From CAIVSN01 sp040383945 (lineage in GTDB: Bacteria; Patescibacteriota; Gracilibacteria; BD1-5; UBA2023): DNA of 7,196 bases. The notes below the pieces were generated by a model. That model did not search any database. It was given only the letters and a program-made list of their open reading frames with translations, and was not told where the DNA came from. Of the stretch, positions 1 through 6,665 are shown piece after piece. The position numbers were made by a program, and so were the translations under genes. The first letter of the stretch is position 1. Each line of letters opens with the position of its first letter. The stretch covers positions 1-7,196 of the forward strand of contig JBEICN010000044.1 in assembly GCA_040383945.1 (NCBI GenBank), read 5' to 3'.

Positions 1-1
1 C

Positions 2-20
2 TGGCGGTGAGTGAGGGATT
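2..20 (-). other. possible tRNA 3'-end remnant
   Basis: Read on the minus strand, this stretch has the order expected for the 3' end of a tRNA: part of a T-loop (ATT), a T-stem-like CCCTC, a seven-base acceptor-like strand, a G discriminator and CCA. The nearby tRNA-Ser ends in the same GCCAG-type context. The resemblance stops there: the next bases do not continue the TTCGA loop and no matching T-stem or acceptor strand follows. It could be a truncated tRNA copy, an attachment-site scar or chance similarity over about 19 bases. Confidence 0.2.
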
Positions 21-24
21 CTTC

Positions 25-112
25 CGCCGCTTCGCTTCGGACGCCCTCGGCCGAAAGCCAAACCGTTGGCTTTCTGTTTCTCACGCCGCTTCGCGTGTTC
101 GAAACACCTCGT
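25..112. repeat. imperfect direct repeat pair in GC-rich stretch
   Basis: The 11-mer cgccgcttcgc occurs at 25-35 and again at 84-94. Each copy is followed by a related segment of the form ttcg..., ending in cctcg or ctcg near 50 and 112. The stretch is visibly richer in G and C than the rest of the window and has no credible gene on either strand. It may be a dispersed intergenic repeat unit next to the tRNA; its function is unknown. Confidence 0.35.
53..74. repeat. perfect 9-bp inverted repeat (hairpin)
   Basis: The arms gaaagccaa (53-61) and ttggctttc (66-74) are exact reverse complements around the four-base loop accg. No proper T-tract follows on either strand, so this is not a standard intrinsic terminator, although a weak one on the plus strand (followed by tgtttctc) cannot be excluded. 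It lies between the two copies of the direct repeat and may belong to the same element. Confidence 0.5.
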
Positions 113-135
113 GTTCTCATCCCATCTTCTCGATC

Positions 136-156
136 AAAAAAATCCCCTTTCGGGGA
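136..156 (-). terminator. intrinsic terminator of tRNA-Ser
   Basis: On the minus strand the sequence TCCCC-GAAA-GGGGA forms a five-bp stem closed by a stable GNRA tetraloop. It is followed by ATTTTTTT, which gives a U-rich tail of seven. It begins 14 bases beyond the CCA end of the tRNA-Ser gene, so it is well placed to end that transcript. Confidence 0.8.
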
Positions 157-169
157 ATTCAAATGCTAC

Positions 170-257
170 TGGCGGAGGGATAGGGATTCGAACCCTAGGT
201 ACCTCGCGGCACGACAGTTTTCAAGACTGTTGCAATCAACCACTCTGCCATCCCTCC
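170..257 (-). tRNA. tRNA-Ser (anticodon UGA)
   Basis: A complete 88-nt tRNA with encoded CCA. The acceptor GGAGGGA (251-257) pairs with TCCCTCC, followed by discriminator G. The T-arm is TAGGG-TTCGAAT-CCCTA. The anticodon stem ACAGT/ACTGT encloses the loop CTTGAAA, giving anticodon UGA at 221-223. The long variable arm (TGCC-GCGA-GGTA) and G73 are serine identity features. The anticodon UGA reads serine UCA codons; it does not read the reassigned UGA codon, which needs anticodon UCA. The gene stands alone with its own promoter and terminator. Confidence 0.95.
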
Positions 258-297
258 AAAATTCTGAAAAACGAATTTTCCAAAACGGAGCTCGCGT

Positions 298-325
298 ATA
301 GTATAAAAGAGTTGAAAGTTGTCAA
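298..325 (-). promoter_or_regulatory. sigma70-type promoter of tRNA-Ser
   Basis: The minus strand carries a consensus -35 TTGACA (320-325), a 16-bp spacer and a -10 TACTAT (298-303). Transcription would begin near 290 and run about 33 nt before the mature tRNA 5' end at 257. The perfect -35 and the strong stable-RNA gene just downstream make this the best promoter in the window. Confidence 0.75.
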
Positions 326-334
326 ACAAACTTC

Positions 335-363
335 TTGGCAAAGATAAAATTTATGATTACACT
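335..363 (+). promoter_or_regulatory. candidate promoter for the TPR gene
   Basis: TTGGCA (335-340), a 17-bp spacer and TACACT (358-363) fit a sigma70-type promoter pointing at the TPR gene. A start near 370 would give a leader of about 70 nt. It is divergent from the tRNA promoter, and the two lie within the same roughly 180-bp gap. Both hexamers deviate from consensus, so this is tentative. Confidence 0.4.
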
Positions 364-440
364 CGCGTCATGAACTTTCCATTTTTAAGAATCACTCGAG
401 CGCTTTTATGTAATACCATCATAGTCTTGAGTCTATCTTG

Positions 441-1865
441 ATGCGCAAATACCACACAATCCCCAATGCCGAGCCCAGCGAATCAAAAACCTCCCCTCAT
501 AGCGAAACACTCCCAGAAAGTGAGCACGGACTATCAGAACTTGACGCCGCTCGTAGGCGAGTGGCTCTCAGATCCATTATACGAAAAGGTGACTACTATA
601 GCGCTAGAAACGATGCAAATACCGCAATCGAATACTACGAAAAGGCGTATGAAAAAATTCAAGAAGACCCGAAAATCGCTCTCCGACTTGCAAATTCCTA
701 TTTAGAAGTTAAGAATTTTCGAAAGGCAGCAGATATTTTTATCAAATTTAATCTCAGCAACTTTGATGAGGCTGCCAAACTCAAGGTTATCGCCTCAATT
801 ATGTACGATGAGACTCGTGAAAATACAAAAGAAATAATTCACGATCTCAGTCTTACAGAGGGAACCAAGGCCTACCTCTACCTCATTGACGACTGTACCA
901 AGAAGCCCGCTGAATGTGTAGAGCTTATACAGTCAAGCCAATCCACAGACTACCGAATACAGAGCCTGCGCGAAACCATCCAAAGCGCCAAGGGCACCTC
1001 CGAGGATGAGCTCTACATTCGCGCCCTCCTCATAGGAAAACTCTTTGAACAAAAATCCTACTTAACAGCAAAAAAAATAGGAGCTAGTATTTTGGAAATG
1101 CGCCCAAACTACAAAGTAGTACTCAAAATCGTCGGATATAGCAACTACGAGCTCGGACACTACACCAAAGCAGCAAAAGACCTGGAGCAATACTACACGC
1201 TCGTTCCCGAAGACGTGGAGGTGGCGTATATGCTTGGAATTGTAAATTATTACGAATCGGATTATTCTACCTCAAATTTATACTTCAACAGCGCCGTATT
1301 AAATGGGTACATGCCCAAAACAGAGCTTGAGCGTCGCCTCGTGTATAACTATGTCCTTCTCGGGGATACGGCTGGGGCTTTTAAAATATTTCGTTTTCTG
1401 CTAGACGAGCCTGACGTGCTCGCAGAAGATTATCACATAGCGCTATTTACCGCCGAGCAGGCAAAAGAACACTCAAAAGTTTCGCTCTGGAGTCGGAAAT
1501 GATTGCAAAAATTTCCGGATGACCCGATTATCTTGGCATATGCTGGAATAGCCTCGATGCGCATGCAGGATGTGGAAGAAGCGAGGTCATATCTTCTGCG
1601 CGCACACCAACTCAATCCCAAAGAACCCCTCGTGTCGCTGTATCTTGCAAAATTTTATTTTCAAAAACAAGAGTACGGGGGAGCTCGCGACTACCTCGTC
1701 GAGGCGATAGCCATAGATCAGTGAGGCTATTTCGCCGAAGAATCTCAAAAACTCCTCGCCCAAATACCCACGAATGGCACCTGATCCAATACTACGACTG
1801 GCGCAACATCGCCAATCCTAGACAATGTTACGCCAAATAGCTCAATCACCGTATCTTCTCCTTAA
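441..1865 (+). CDS. tetratricopeptide-repeat (TPR) protein
   Basis: Read with TGA as Gly, this is one 474-residue protein ending at TAA. Standard decoding would cut it at 1500, 1722 and 1782 (Gly354, Gly428, Gly448). The N-terminal 40 residues are polar and Ser/Glu-rich. TPR-like helix pairs follow around residues 48-103, with short motifs such as AIEYYEKAY and NFRKAADIF, again around 223-290 (YTKAAKDLEQYY), and around 360-428 (VEEARSYLLRAHQLNP). The tail is low-complexity Ser/Thr/Asn. There is no signal peptide or membrane span, so it is probably a cytoplasmic scaffold for protein-protein contacts; the partner is unknown. The start is ATG 441; a TTG immediately before it (438) is possible, and a TAA at 411 limits further extension. 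The next gene follows after 10 nt. Confidence 0.85.
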
Positions 1866-1875
1866 TACCGCTACT

Positions 1876-2451
1876 ATGAACGAAAAACAAGACCTCATTC
1901 CTTCTGAAAAACGACAGGAAGCCCCAAAAAATACTGTCCATGTTGGACAACTAAAAGAGTCTGACAAGAAAAAGTTAGAGTCAGACATTGCAAAAAGCTT
2001 GCAGAAGCTGGGGAAAGAAATGACCCACAAGGAAATTCAGGAGCTTATCGCCATGATAGACACCTCCAAGAATCTTGCTCCGCTCAAAGAAAAGCTCGAA
2101 TGACTCCGACAAGGCGGTGATGAGGTATTGCTAAAAGAAATTCTAAAAATATCTGAGTCTATCCGAAAAGGGGCTATTGAAGGAATAAAAGAACTCCGAG
2201 TTGATGTCACGGAGGTGCTCAAAAATACCCCGGTAGAGCTCCGAAAATGAGTTTTTTTATCCGAGAAATTCAAAAAAGTCGGAAGATTCGAAAATTCTGA
2301 ACTTGGAGAAAATATTATACTTGATATCGGAGGATTCTGAATCGGTGCATTAGACAGTATTTTTGCAATAGCAAAGTTGCTGGTGAGACTGTTAGCAGAC
2401 TTATATCGACTCCCTCAAGACCTAATTCAAGCCTCGAGAAACAAAAGCTAA
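1876..2451 (+). CDS. hypothetical protein, helical with hydrophobic C-terminus
   Basis: I do not recognise a family. With TGA as Gly at codons 76, 125 and 155 the frame runs 191 residues to TAA. The first 75 residues are highly charged and Lys/Glu-rich, predicted helical by eye (for example KESDKKKLESDI). The middle is mixed and amphipathic. About residues 150-178 are hydrophobic and Gly/Leu/Ile-rich (IGGFGIGALDSIFAIAKLL), suggesting a membrane-associated or buried helix near the C-terminus. Start ATG 1876 lies 10 nt after the TPR gene, so the two are probably cotranscribed. An upstream in-frame ATG at 1825 would overlap the TPR gene and is less likely. The stop overlaps the stop of the opposing methyltransferase gene by 4 nt, with no terminator between them. 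Confidence 0.75.
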
Positions 2452-3059
2452 TTCACCGAGAGTACGCTGATAAAATTATCCGTGGTTGCAGAAATCTTAT
2501 GATGAATTATCTTCAGCGGTAAATCGGTAAAAATCCCCTCCAACTCTTCCATAGTAAAGGCCCAGTACTCTCGAGGATGTCCAGAAAAAGGAATATTCAA
2601 CACTGACTCAGAAACCCAATTCGCCGCATACCGGTCTCGATGTTTCTCACTTCTTAAGTTCCAGTTCAGCATCACTATCCTTCCAGAGGGAGCACAAACG
2701 GTGCGAATTTGGTCAAGTACGTGTCTTTGCAAGCTTGGCTCTATCAAATGATGGAAACTCGCCACAAGAAAAATAGTGTCGAACGATGTCAATCATAATG
2801 TCGAAATGCTTCACATATCGCATTCATAAAATAGACCCGCTGGGTAGGTTTCCTTGGCAATATTGAGAAGCTCTCTGGAATTATCAATGCCAGCATATGA
2901 GTCAAAGTTCGACAATATACCCGCCAGTCTTCCAGATCAGCAGCCAATATCCAAAACCCTTCCCATGCGATGATCACCAAGTAGAGATATGGCTTCGTCG
3001 ATATCTGGCCAGGAACGATTTCGAGTGCGCGCAAACGCTTTGGCAAATGGATCGTACAC
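2448..3059 (-). CDS. class I SAM-dependent methyltransferase
   Basis: A 203-residue Rossmann-fold methyltransferase. Motif I is VLDIGC-G-SG (residues 35-43), and its glycine 41 is encoded by TGA. The acidic end of strand 2 follows in YAGIDNS, and the motif IV/post region reads FDTIFLVASFHHL (93-105). Two more TGA glycines are Gly83 and Gly89. The N-terminus (YDPFAKAFARTRNRSWPDI) resembles UbiE/Trm9-like enzymes with an x-TR-x3-WP signature, so a tRNA or small-molecule substrate is possible; the substrate cannot be fixed from sequence. I chose GTG 3059 because it forms TAGTG with the upstream Rrf2 stop, a one-base overlap typical of translational coupling, and because the protein then starts at the usual YD motif. 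It is the last gene of the operon, and its TAG stop overlaps the convergent gene. Confidence 0.85.
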
Positions 3060-3430
3060 TAGATTTTTGTAATTTTTAATAGTGACTCTATTCCTCGCTG
3101 TAGTCGCTTGAGCGTTGGGGATACTCCGCATCCACTTTCCTGATGACAAAGTTTTCACTGTGTGCAAAGCGCGATATTCATATCTTCATCGAGAGCCACA
3201 AGCAGGGAGTACACACTTGGGGATTCTCACAAAAGTGCCACACCTCCATTTCTTCACTTTTGAGAAGTGCAAATTCCTTGTGAAACGAGCTGTTGTGAAA
3301 CCTTTCTCAATATCGGCTCTGGAATGTGGAGAGAATCTGAAATTTTTTTTAATGGCACGATACCTGGATGGTCGAGCAGAAATTTTACCAAAAGGAGTCC
3401 GTACTCCGATCGTGCTGAAAGCTTAAGCAT
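3059..3430 (-). CDS. Rrf2/IscR-family transcriptional regulator with Fe-S cysteines
   Basis: A 123-residue protein of usual Rrf2 length, made of a winged-helix DNA-binding domain and a dimer helix. The N-terminus MLKLSARSEYG is the classic Rrf2 opening, and HIPEPILRKVSQQL is the recognition-helix region. The wing turn KGRNGG (58-63) has its first Gly from TGA; Gly68 and Gly92 are also TGA. Cysteines 89, 95 and 101 have the exact C-x5-C-x5-C spacing of the [2Fe-2S] ligands of IscR. The fourth IscR ligand, a His three residues after the last Cys, is Ser104 here. It probably senses Fe-S, oxidative or nitrosative stress and regulates its own operon (inference). ATG 3430 overlaps the Era stop by 8 nt. 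Confidence 0.88.
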
Positions 3431-4265
3431 GGGAATTAAAAATAGCATCTAAGGTTTTGGGATTTTTTGTCCAATTTGGCTCAACTCGCACTCTCAAAAA
3501 GAGATGCACTGGCCTTTCGTATATTTCAATCAGCCGCATTCTTGCCTCCGTTCCGATCTGTTGTATCAAAGAGCCAGACTTGCCGATAACTATTCGTTTT
3601 TGTGACTCTTTTTCCACAACGATGTATGCGAGAATTCTTACCTGTGATTCACTCACCTCTACATCTTCCACGTGAACATAGAGAGCATGGGGAATCTCTT
3701 CCTTCAATAGTAAATTCGACCGCTCACGGATAATTTCCCCCACCCGATCATACACAGGGGTGTCCGTATAATCATCAGGATCAAACAACAAAGGTCACTC
3801 AGAAAGAAACTCCGAAATGCTCGAGCAAATTGCAGCAACTGGGACACCTGATTTGTTTGTTATGAGGGCATTCTTGGGAATCTCTATAGAGTGCCGAAGA
3901 TCTGTTTTGGTGAATATTTCTAAAATGGGGACTCAGAGATTCTCAATCTGACGGTCGATCTCGAGATCTTCTTGTCAAACCGTGCGAGAAACATCTCGCA
4001 CTCTCAGTATAACATCAGCACTTTTTAGAGAATTTTGTAATTCCTTACGAAGTCGCCGTCCCATTGGATCATCATTTTGCTGAAATCCAGGCGTATCAAT
4101 AAACAGGATTTGGTTCGAATCATCCGTATAAATTCCAAGCAAGGCGTGCCGGGTGGTATTTGGAATTTGACTCACAGCAGAAAGAGATTCTCCTATACAT
4201 GCATTTAATATAGTAGACTTACCCGCATTGGGTCGACCAACAATCGCAACGTAGCCTACTTTCAT
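3423..4265 (-). CDS. era: GTPase Era
   Basis: Era is an essential Ras-like GTPase that binds the 3' end of 16S rRNA and assists 30S maturation. The reconstructed 280-residue protein has G1 GRPNAGKS (10-17), G2 TTR (38-40), G3 DTPG (57-60), G4 TKTD (119-122) and a C-terminal KH domain with GKSG (228-231). The ending resembles the usual Era NW-x-DP tail. Glycines 97, 111 and 157 come from TGA; the last is the conserved Gly of the EGP linker before the KH domain. G5 is poorly conserved (AICSS). The start is ATG 4265; a GTG two codons earlier (4271) is an alternative. It overlaps the ferredoxin gene upstream by 10 nt and the Rrf2 gene downstream by 8 nt. Length fits the family, slightly short. 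Confidence 0.93.
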
Positions 4266-4519
4266 TTTCACTGATGTAATACTTGTTTTGCCGCTAAAAC
4301 TTTTTTTGCAAGCATTTGACTGGCGGTTACAGGATTCAAACGCTCGAGCATTTCTCCATCAATTATGATATTTGGAGCATTTTTACAATTTCACTGACAC
4401 AAACAATCTGTGACTTAAACAGTATAATTGAATTTTGAATTATCAGATATGATTATTTTTTTTATGTACTCTGCCCCTCTTTCTGAACAACTTCTTCATT
4501 TACAAACCTGTACTTTCAT
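4256..4519 (-). pseudogene. thioredoxin-like [2Fe-2S] ferredoxin, interrupted by in-frame TAA
   Basis: The frame encodes 86 amino acids plus one internal TAA and ends at TAG. The N-terminal half starts MKVQVCKGRSCSERGAE with Cys6 and Cys11. After TAA at codon 35 (4415-4417) the same frame continues with C-x3-C (Cys41, Cys45), then NAPNIIIDGE and a helical tail. This is the complete four-Cys plan of thioredoxin-fold [2Fe-2S] ferredoxins, which carry electrons. TGA gives Gly8, Gly43 and two glycines near the end. All spacing is intact on both sides of the TAA, so a single substitution (for example AAA or GAA to TAA) explains it. It could be a recent nonsense mutation, a population variant or a sequence error. 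The start lies 20 nt inside the superoxide reductase gene and the end overlaps era by 10 nt. Confidence 0.8.
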
Positions 4520-4985
4520 ACGAAATTCATTTCCAAATACCATGCTCACTACAAGAGGCAAATACCTCAAAAAAGTCTTCCGTATCTATCGAAAAAAGGG
4601 CGGTTTGCTCGTCATTCTCGCCAAGATAGACACGATCGACAATTTCACCATATTCATCTCGAACCTCTATCCATTCGATCATATGATCTGCGGACTGGGG
4701 GTGTTCGGATCCGATTTGTCAGACTGTAACGGTAAGTATTTCATCAGCAACGGAATACACAGGAACATGCTCCGCCTCTATTTCGGTAAGATCAGCCGGA
4801 TCTTCCACTTCAAGTACGGTTTCCTCAACTTCCAAAAATAGATCTTTGGAAGAGCTGCACTGTGGGCACGCAAAAACACTGTCGTCCGCGGCTCCAAATG
4901 GAGTGCCAGGATGAATGCCAGAATCAGGCAAGCCCAAACGTGAATCGTAAATAAAGTGACAACTCGTACAAACAGCTTTTGACAT
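4500..4985 (-). CDS. rubredoxin-superoxide reductase fusion
   Basis: Superoxide reductase reduces superoxide to peroxide in the cytoplasm with electrons usually delivered by rubredoxin. This 161-residue protein joins both. Residues 1-50 form a rubredoxin domain with Cys6-x2-Cys9 and Cys40-x2-Cys43, and GIHPGTPF between. An acidic linker follows. Residues 68-153 are the catalytic domain with all five iron ligands: His73 (EHVP), His95 and His101 (HP...DHMIEWIE), Cys145 and His148 (C-x2-HGIW). The usual Glu-Lys before the first His is Ala-Glu, so the catalytic lysine is missing. Gly89 and Gly153 are TGA-coded. Ordinary desulfoferrodoxins carry a shorter desulforedoxin domain instead. ATG 4985 was chosen because rubredoxins start a few residues before the first Cys; the 23 extra upstream codons do not look like protein. 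It is the first gene of the operon. Confidence 0.88.
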
Positions 4986-4991
4986 GCCACT

Positions 4992-5019
4992 ATAATGCGA
5001 ATATTTGAAAAATATGCAA
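4992..5019 (-). promoter_or_regulatory. candidate promoter of the superoxide reductase operon
   Basis: On the minus strand TTGCAT (5014-5019), a 16-bp spacer and CATTAT (4992-4997) precede the ATG at 4985 by six bases. This would place transcription start at or next to the start codon, so the mRNA would be leaderless or nearly so. Alternative -10 readings (ATTATA, TATAGT) lie even closer to the ATG. No Shine-Dalgarno motif is present, which fits a leaderless start. Confidence 0.4.
5001..5015. promoter_or_regulatory. candidate operator dyad, Rrf2-type
   Basis: ATATTT (5001-5006) and AAATAT (5010-5015) form a perfect inverted repeat around three bases. It sits in the spacer of the candidate superoxide reductase promoter and touches its -35. 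Rrf2 proteins bind AT-rich dyads of this sort, and the operon encodes one. AT-rich palindromes also arise by chance, so the assignment rests mainly on position. Confidence 0.35.
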
Positions 5020-5041
5020 TACAATCGTTGCTTTGACTTTT

Positions 5042-5072
5042 TTGAAAAATCCATATTCTGTTTTGGTAAGAT
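5042..5072 (+). promoter_or_regulatory. weak candidate promoter for RNase Y
   Basis: TTGAAA (5042-5047) and TAAGAT (5067-5072) are 19 bp apart and point toward RNase Y, leaving a leader of about 48 nt. A better -35, TTGACT (5033-5038), has only a poor -10 (TATTCT, 15-bp spacer). Some promoter is expected because the upstream gene is divergent, but which hexamers are used is uncertain. Confidence 0.25.
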
Positions 5073-5120
5073 AGAATCGAAATGTTCGCCTTTACGGCAC
5101 CAATCCCTAGTTAAGAAAAA

Positions 5121-6653
5121 ATGTTAGAAATTGTCCTAAGCCTCCTCTTCGGAGCCTCCATCTGTGGAGTAATCCTGCAGTTCACACACCAGAAGCGTAT
5201 AGAGAAAATTCAACAAAACGCGGAGGAACAAGCAAAAAAGCTTTTTGATGCGAGCCTATCCCAAGCAAAAGAGCAGCAGACCATTTTTCAAGAACAAATA
5301 CATACTGATAAACAGAAGGTAGATTTGGAGCGCACAGAATTGCGTGAAAAAAATCAACGAATCGCAGAATTGGAACAAAAACTCATTCTGCGCGAAGAGA
5401 AAATCGAAGCGAGGTATGAGGAAATAGAGAAAAAATTTGGGGCACTCCATGCTCGCGAAGAGGAGTTGCAAAAAGAGCGGAGCAACCAAGAGCAGGTTCG
5501 CCAAGAGCTTCAAGATGAATTATCAAAAGTTGCAAAACTTAGTACAGAAGATGCAAAAAATCTGCTACTCAAACGAACAGAGGAGCGTTACGAGCAGGAT
5601 ATTCTTAAGGTTATAGAGAAAAAGAGAAAAGATCTCCAAATCCGTGAAAGCGAAATTTCAAGAGAAATTCTCATTAAATCTATACAACAGTACGCCGGCG
5701 ACGTCACTGGGGAAACCACTCAAACACTCATTCATTTGGAATCAGATGATATTAAGGGTAAGCTCATCTGAAAAGAAGGACGAAACATTATCGCATTTGA
5801 ACGCGCCACCGGAGTTTCTCTTATTATTGACGATACGCCGGATACCGTATTTATATCAAGCTTTGACCTTTTTCGGCGCTATATCGCAAAAAAATCACTC
5901 GAAGCCCTTATACTGGACAAGCGTATTCAGCCGGCGCGTATTGAAGAAATCGTCGAGGAAAATCAAAAGGAGGCCGAGAAACTCATCTATGATCTCGGAC
6001 AAAAAACACTAAGCGAAATGGGGATTGTGGGAATTCCAGATGAAATCGTTCCTCTTATTGGAAAGTTTCGCTTCCGGACGAGTTATGGGCAAAATATTCT
6101 TATGCACTCCAAAGAAGTGGCTTATATTGCCGAGTCAATTGCTCGACTTATTGGTGCAGATGCGGCATTGTCATTTAAGGGGTGACTCCTTCATGACTTG
6201 GGAAAATCTCTCGACCACGACATAGAAGGAACTCATCCAGAAATTGGTGGAAAAATCGCACGAAAATACGGTCTCGACGAGAAACTCGTAAATATCATTG
6301 AGGGTCATCACGATGGAGTTCCACAAATCTGTATCGAAACAAAAATCGTGCAGATTGCAGATGCGATAAGCGCGGTTCGTCCTGGAGCCCGAAGAATGAA
6401 CGCAGATGAATACATAAAGCGAATCCAGGAGATGGAAAACATTGCGATGAGCTTTAGTGGTGTTTCCAAGGCATTTGCACTCTCTGCAGGGAGGGAAGTA
6501 CGAGTATTTGTTGATGCAGAAACGGTTTCAGATCTCGAAGCAGAAAAGCTCGCTCAAGAAATTGCCACATCAATAGAGGCAAACCTGAGTTATCCTGGTG
6601 AAGTTAAAGTCAACCTCATTCGAGAAAAAAGAATTATTGAATATGCTCGCTAA
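5121..6653 (+). CDS. rny: ribonuclease Y
   Basis: RNase Y is a membrane-anchored endoribonuclease that starts mRNA decay. The 510-residue protein has the family's usual length and order: an N-terminal membrane helix (about 2-21), a long Glu/Gln/Lys-rich coiled coil to about residue 175, a KH domain and an HD domain. The KH loop LI-G-KEGRNI contains Gly217 from TGA, and RATGVSLIIDDTP follows as in other RNase Y proteins. HD-domain metal and catalytic residues are visible: His329, His358-Asp359 (LLHD), His372, His396-His397 and Asp414. Gly355, directly before LLHD, is the second TGA glycine. Under the standard code the protein would end inside the KH domain. A TAA at 5112 fixes the start at ATG 5121. 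It is probably cotranscribed with the Lgt-like gene 12 nt downstream. Confidence 0.95.
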
Positions 6654-6665
6654 TTTTCAAATTTC

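Noticed and set aside
221..223. tRNA with 'TGA' anticodon as the decoder of reassigned UGA codons
   Set aside because: Anticodon UGA pairs with codon UCA (Ser). Decoding UGA as Gly needs anticodon UCA, and the tRNA has serine features (long variable arm).
11..347. Two overlapping plus-strand ORFs of 93-96 codons across the tRNA
   Set aside because: They run antisense through a complete tRNA-Ser gene and through the repeat block; their protein sequences are typical tRNA-antisense artefacts.
3060..3167. Longer methyltransferase start at an ATG inside the Rrf2 gene
   Set aside because: It would overlap over 100 bases of the Rrf2 C-terminus with no domain justification; GTG 3059 gives a one-base stop-start overlap and a normal N-terminus.
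3115..3426. Plus-strand ORF of 103 codons
   Set aside because: Shadow of the Rrf2 gene, whose cysteine and DNA-binding motifs are on the minus strand.
4428..4841. Plus-strand ORF of 137 codons
   Set aside because: It is antisense to the SOR fusion and the ferredoxin, both of which have recognisable motifs; the plus-strand protein shows no family features.
4986..5054. 23-residue N-terminal extension of the SOR fusion from an upstream ATG
   Set aside because: Rubredoxin domains begin a few residues before the first Cys, and this stretch holds the candidate promoter and dyad; ATG 4985 fits better.
5256..5513. Minus-strand hydrophobic ORF of 85 codons
   Set aside because: It is the antisense of the Glu/Gln/Lys-rich coiled coil of RNase Y, which always yields Leu/Phe-rich reverse translations.
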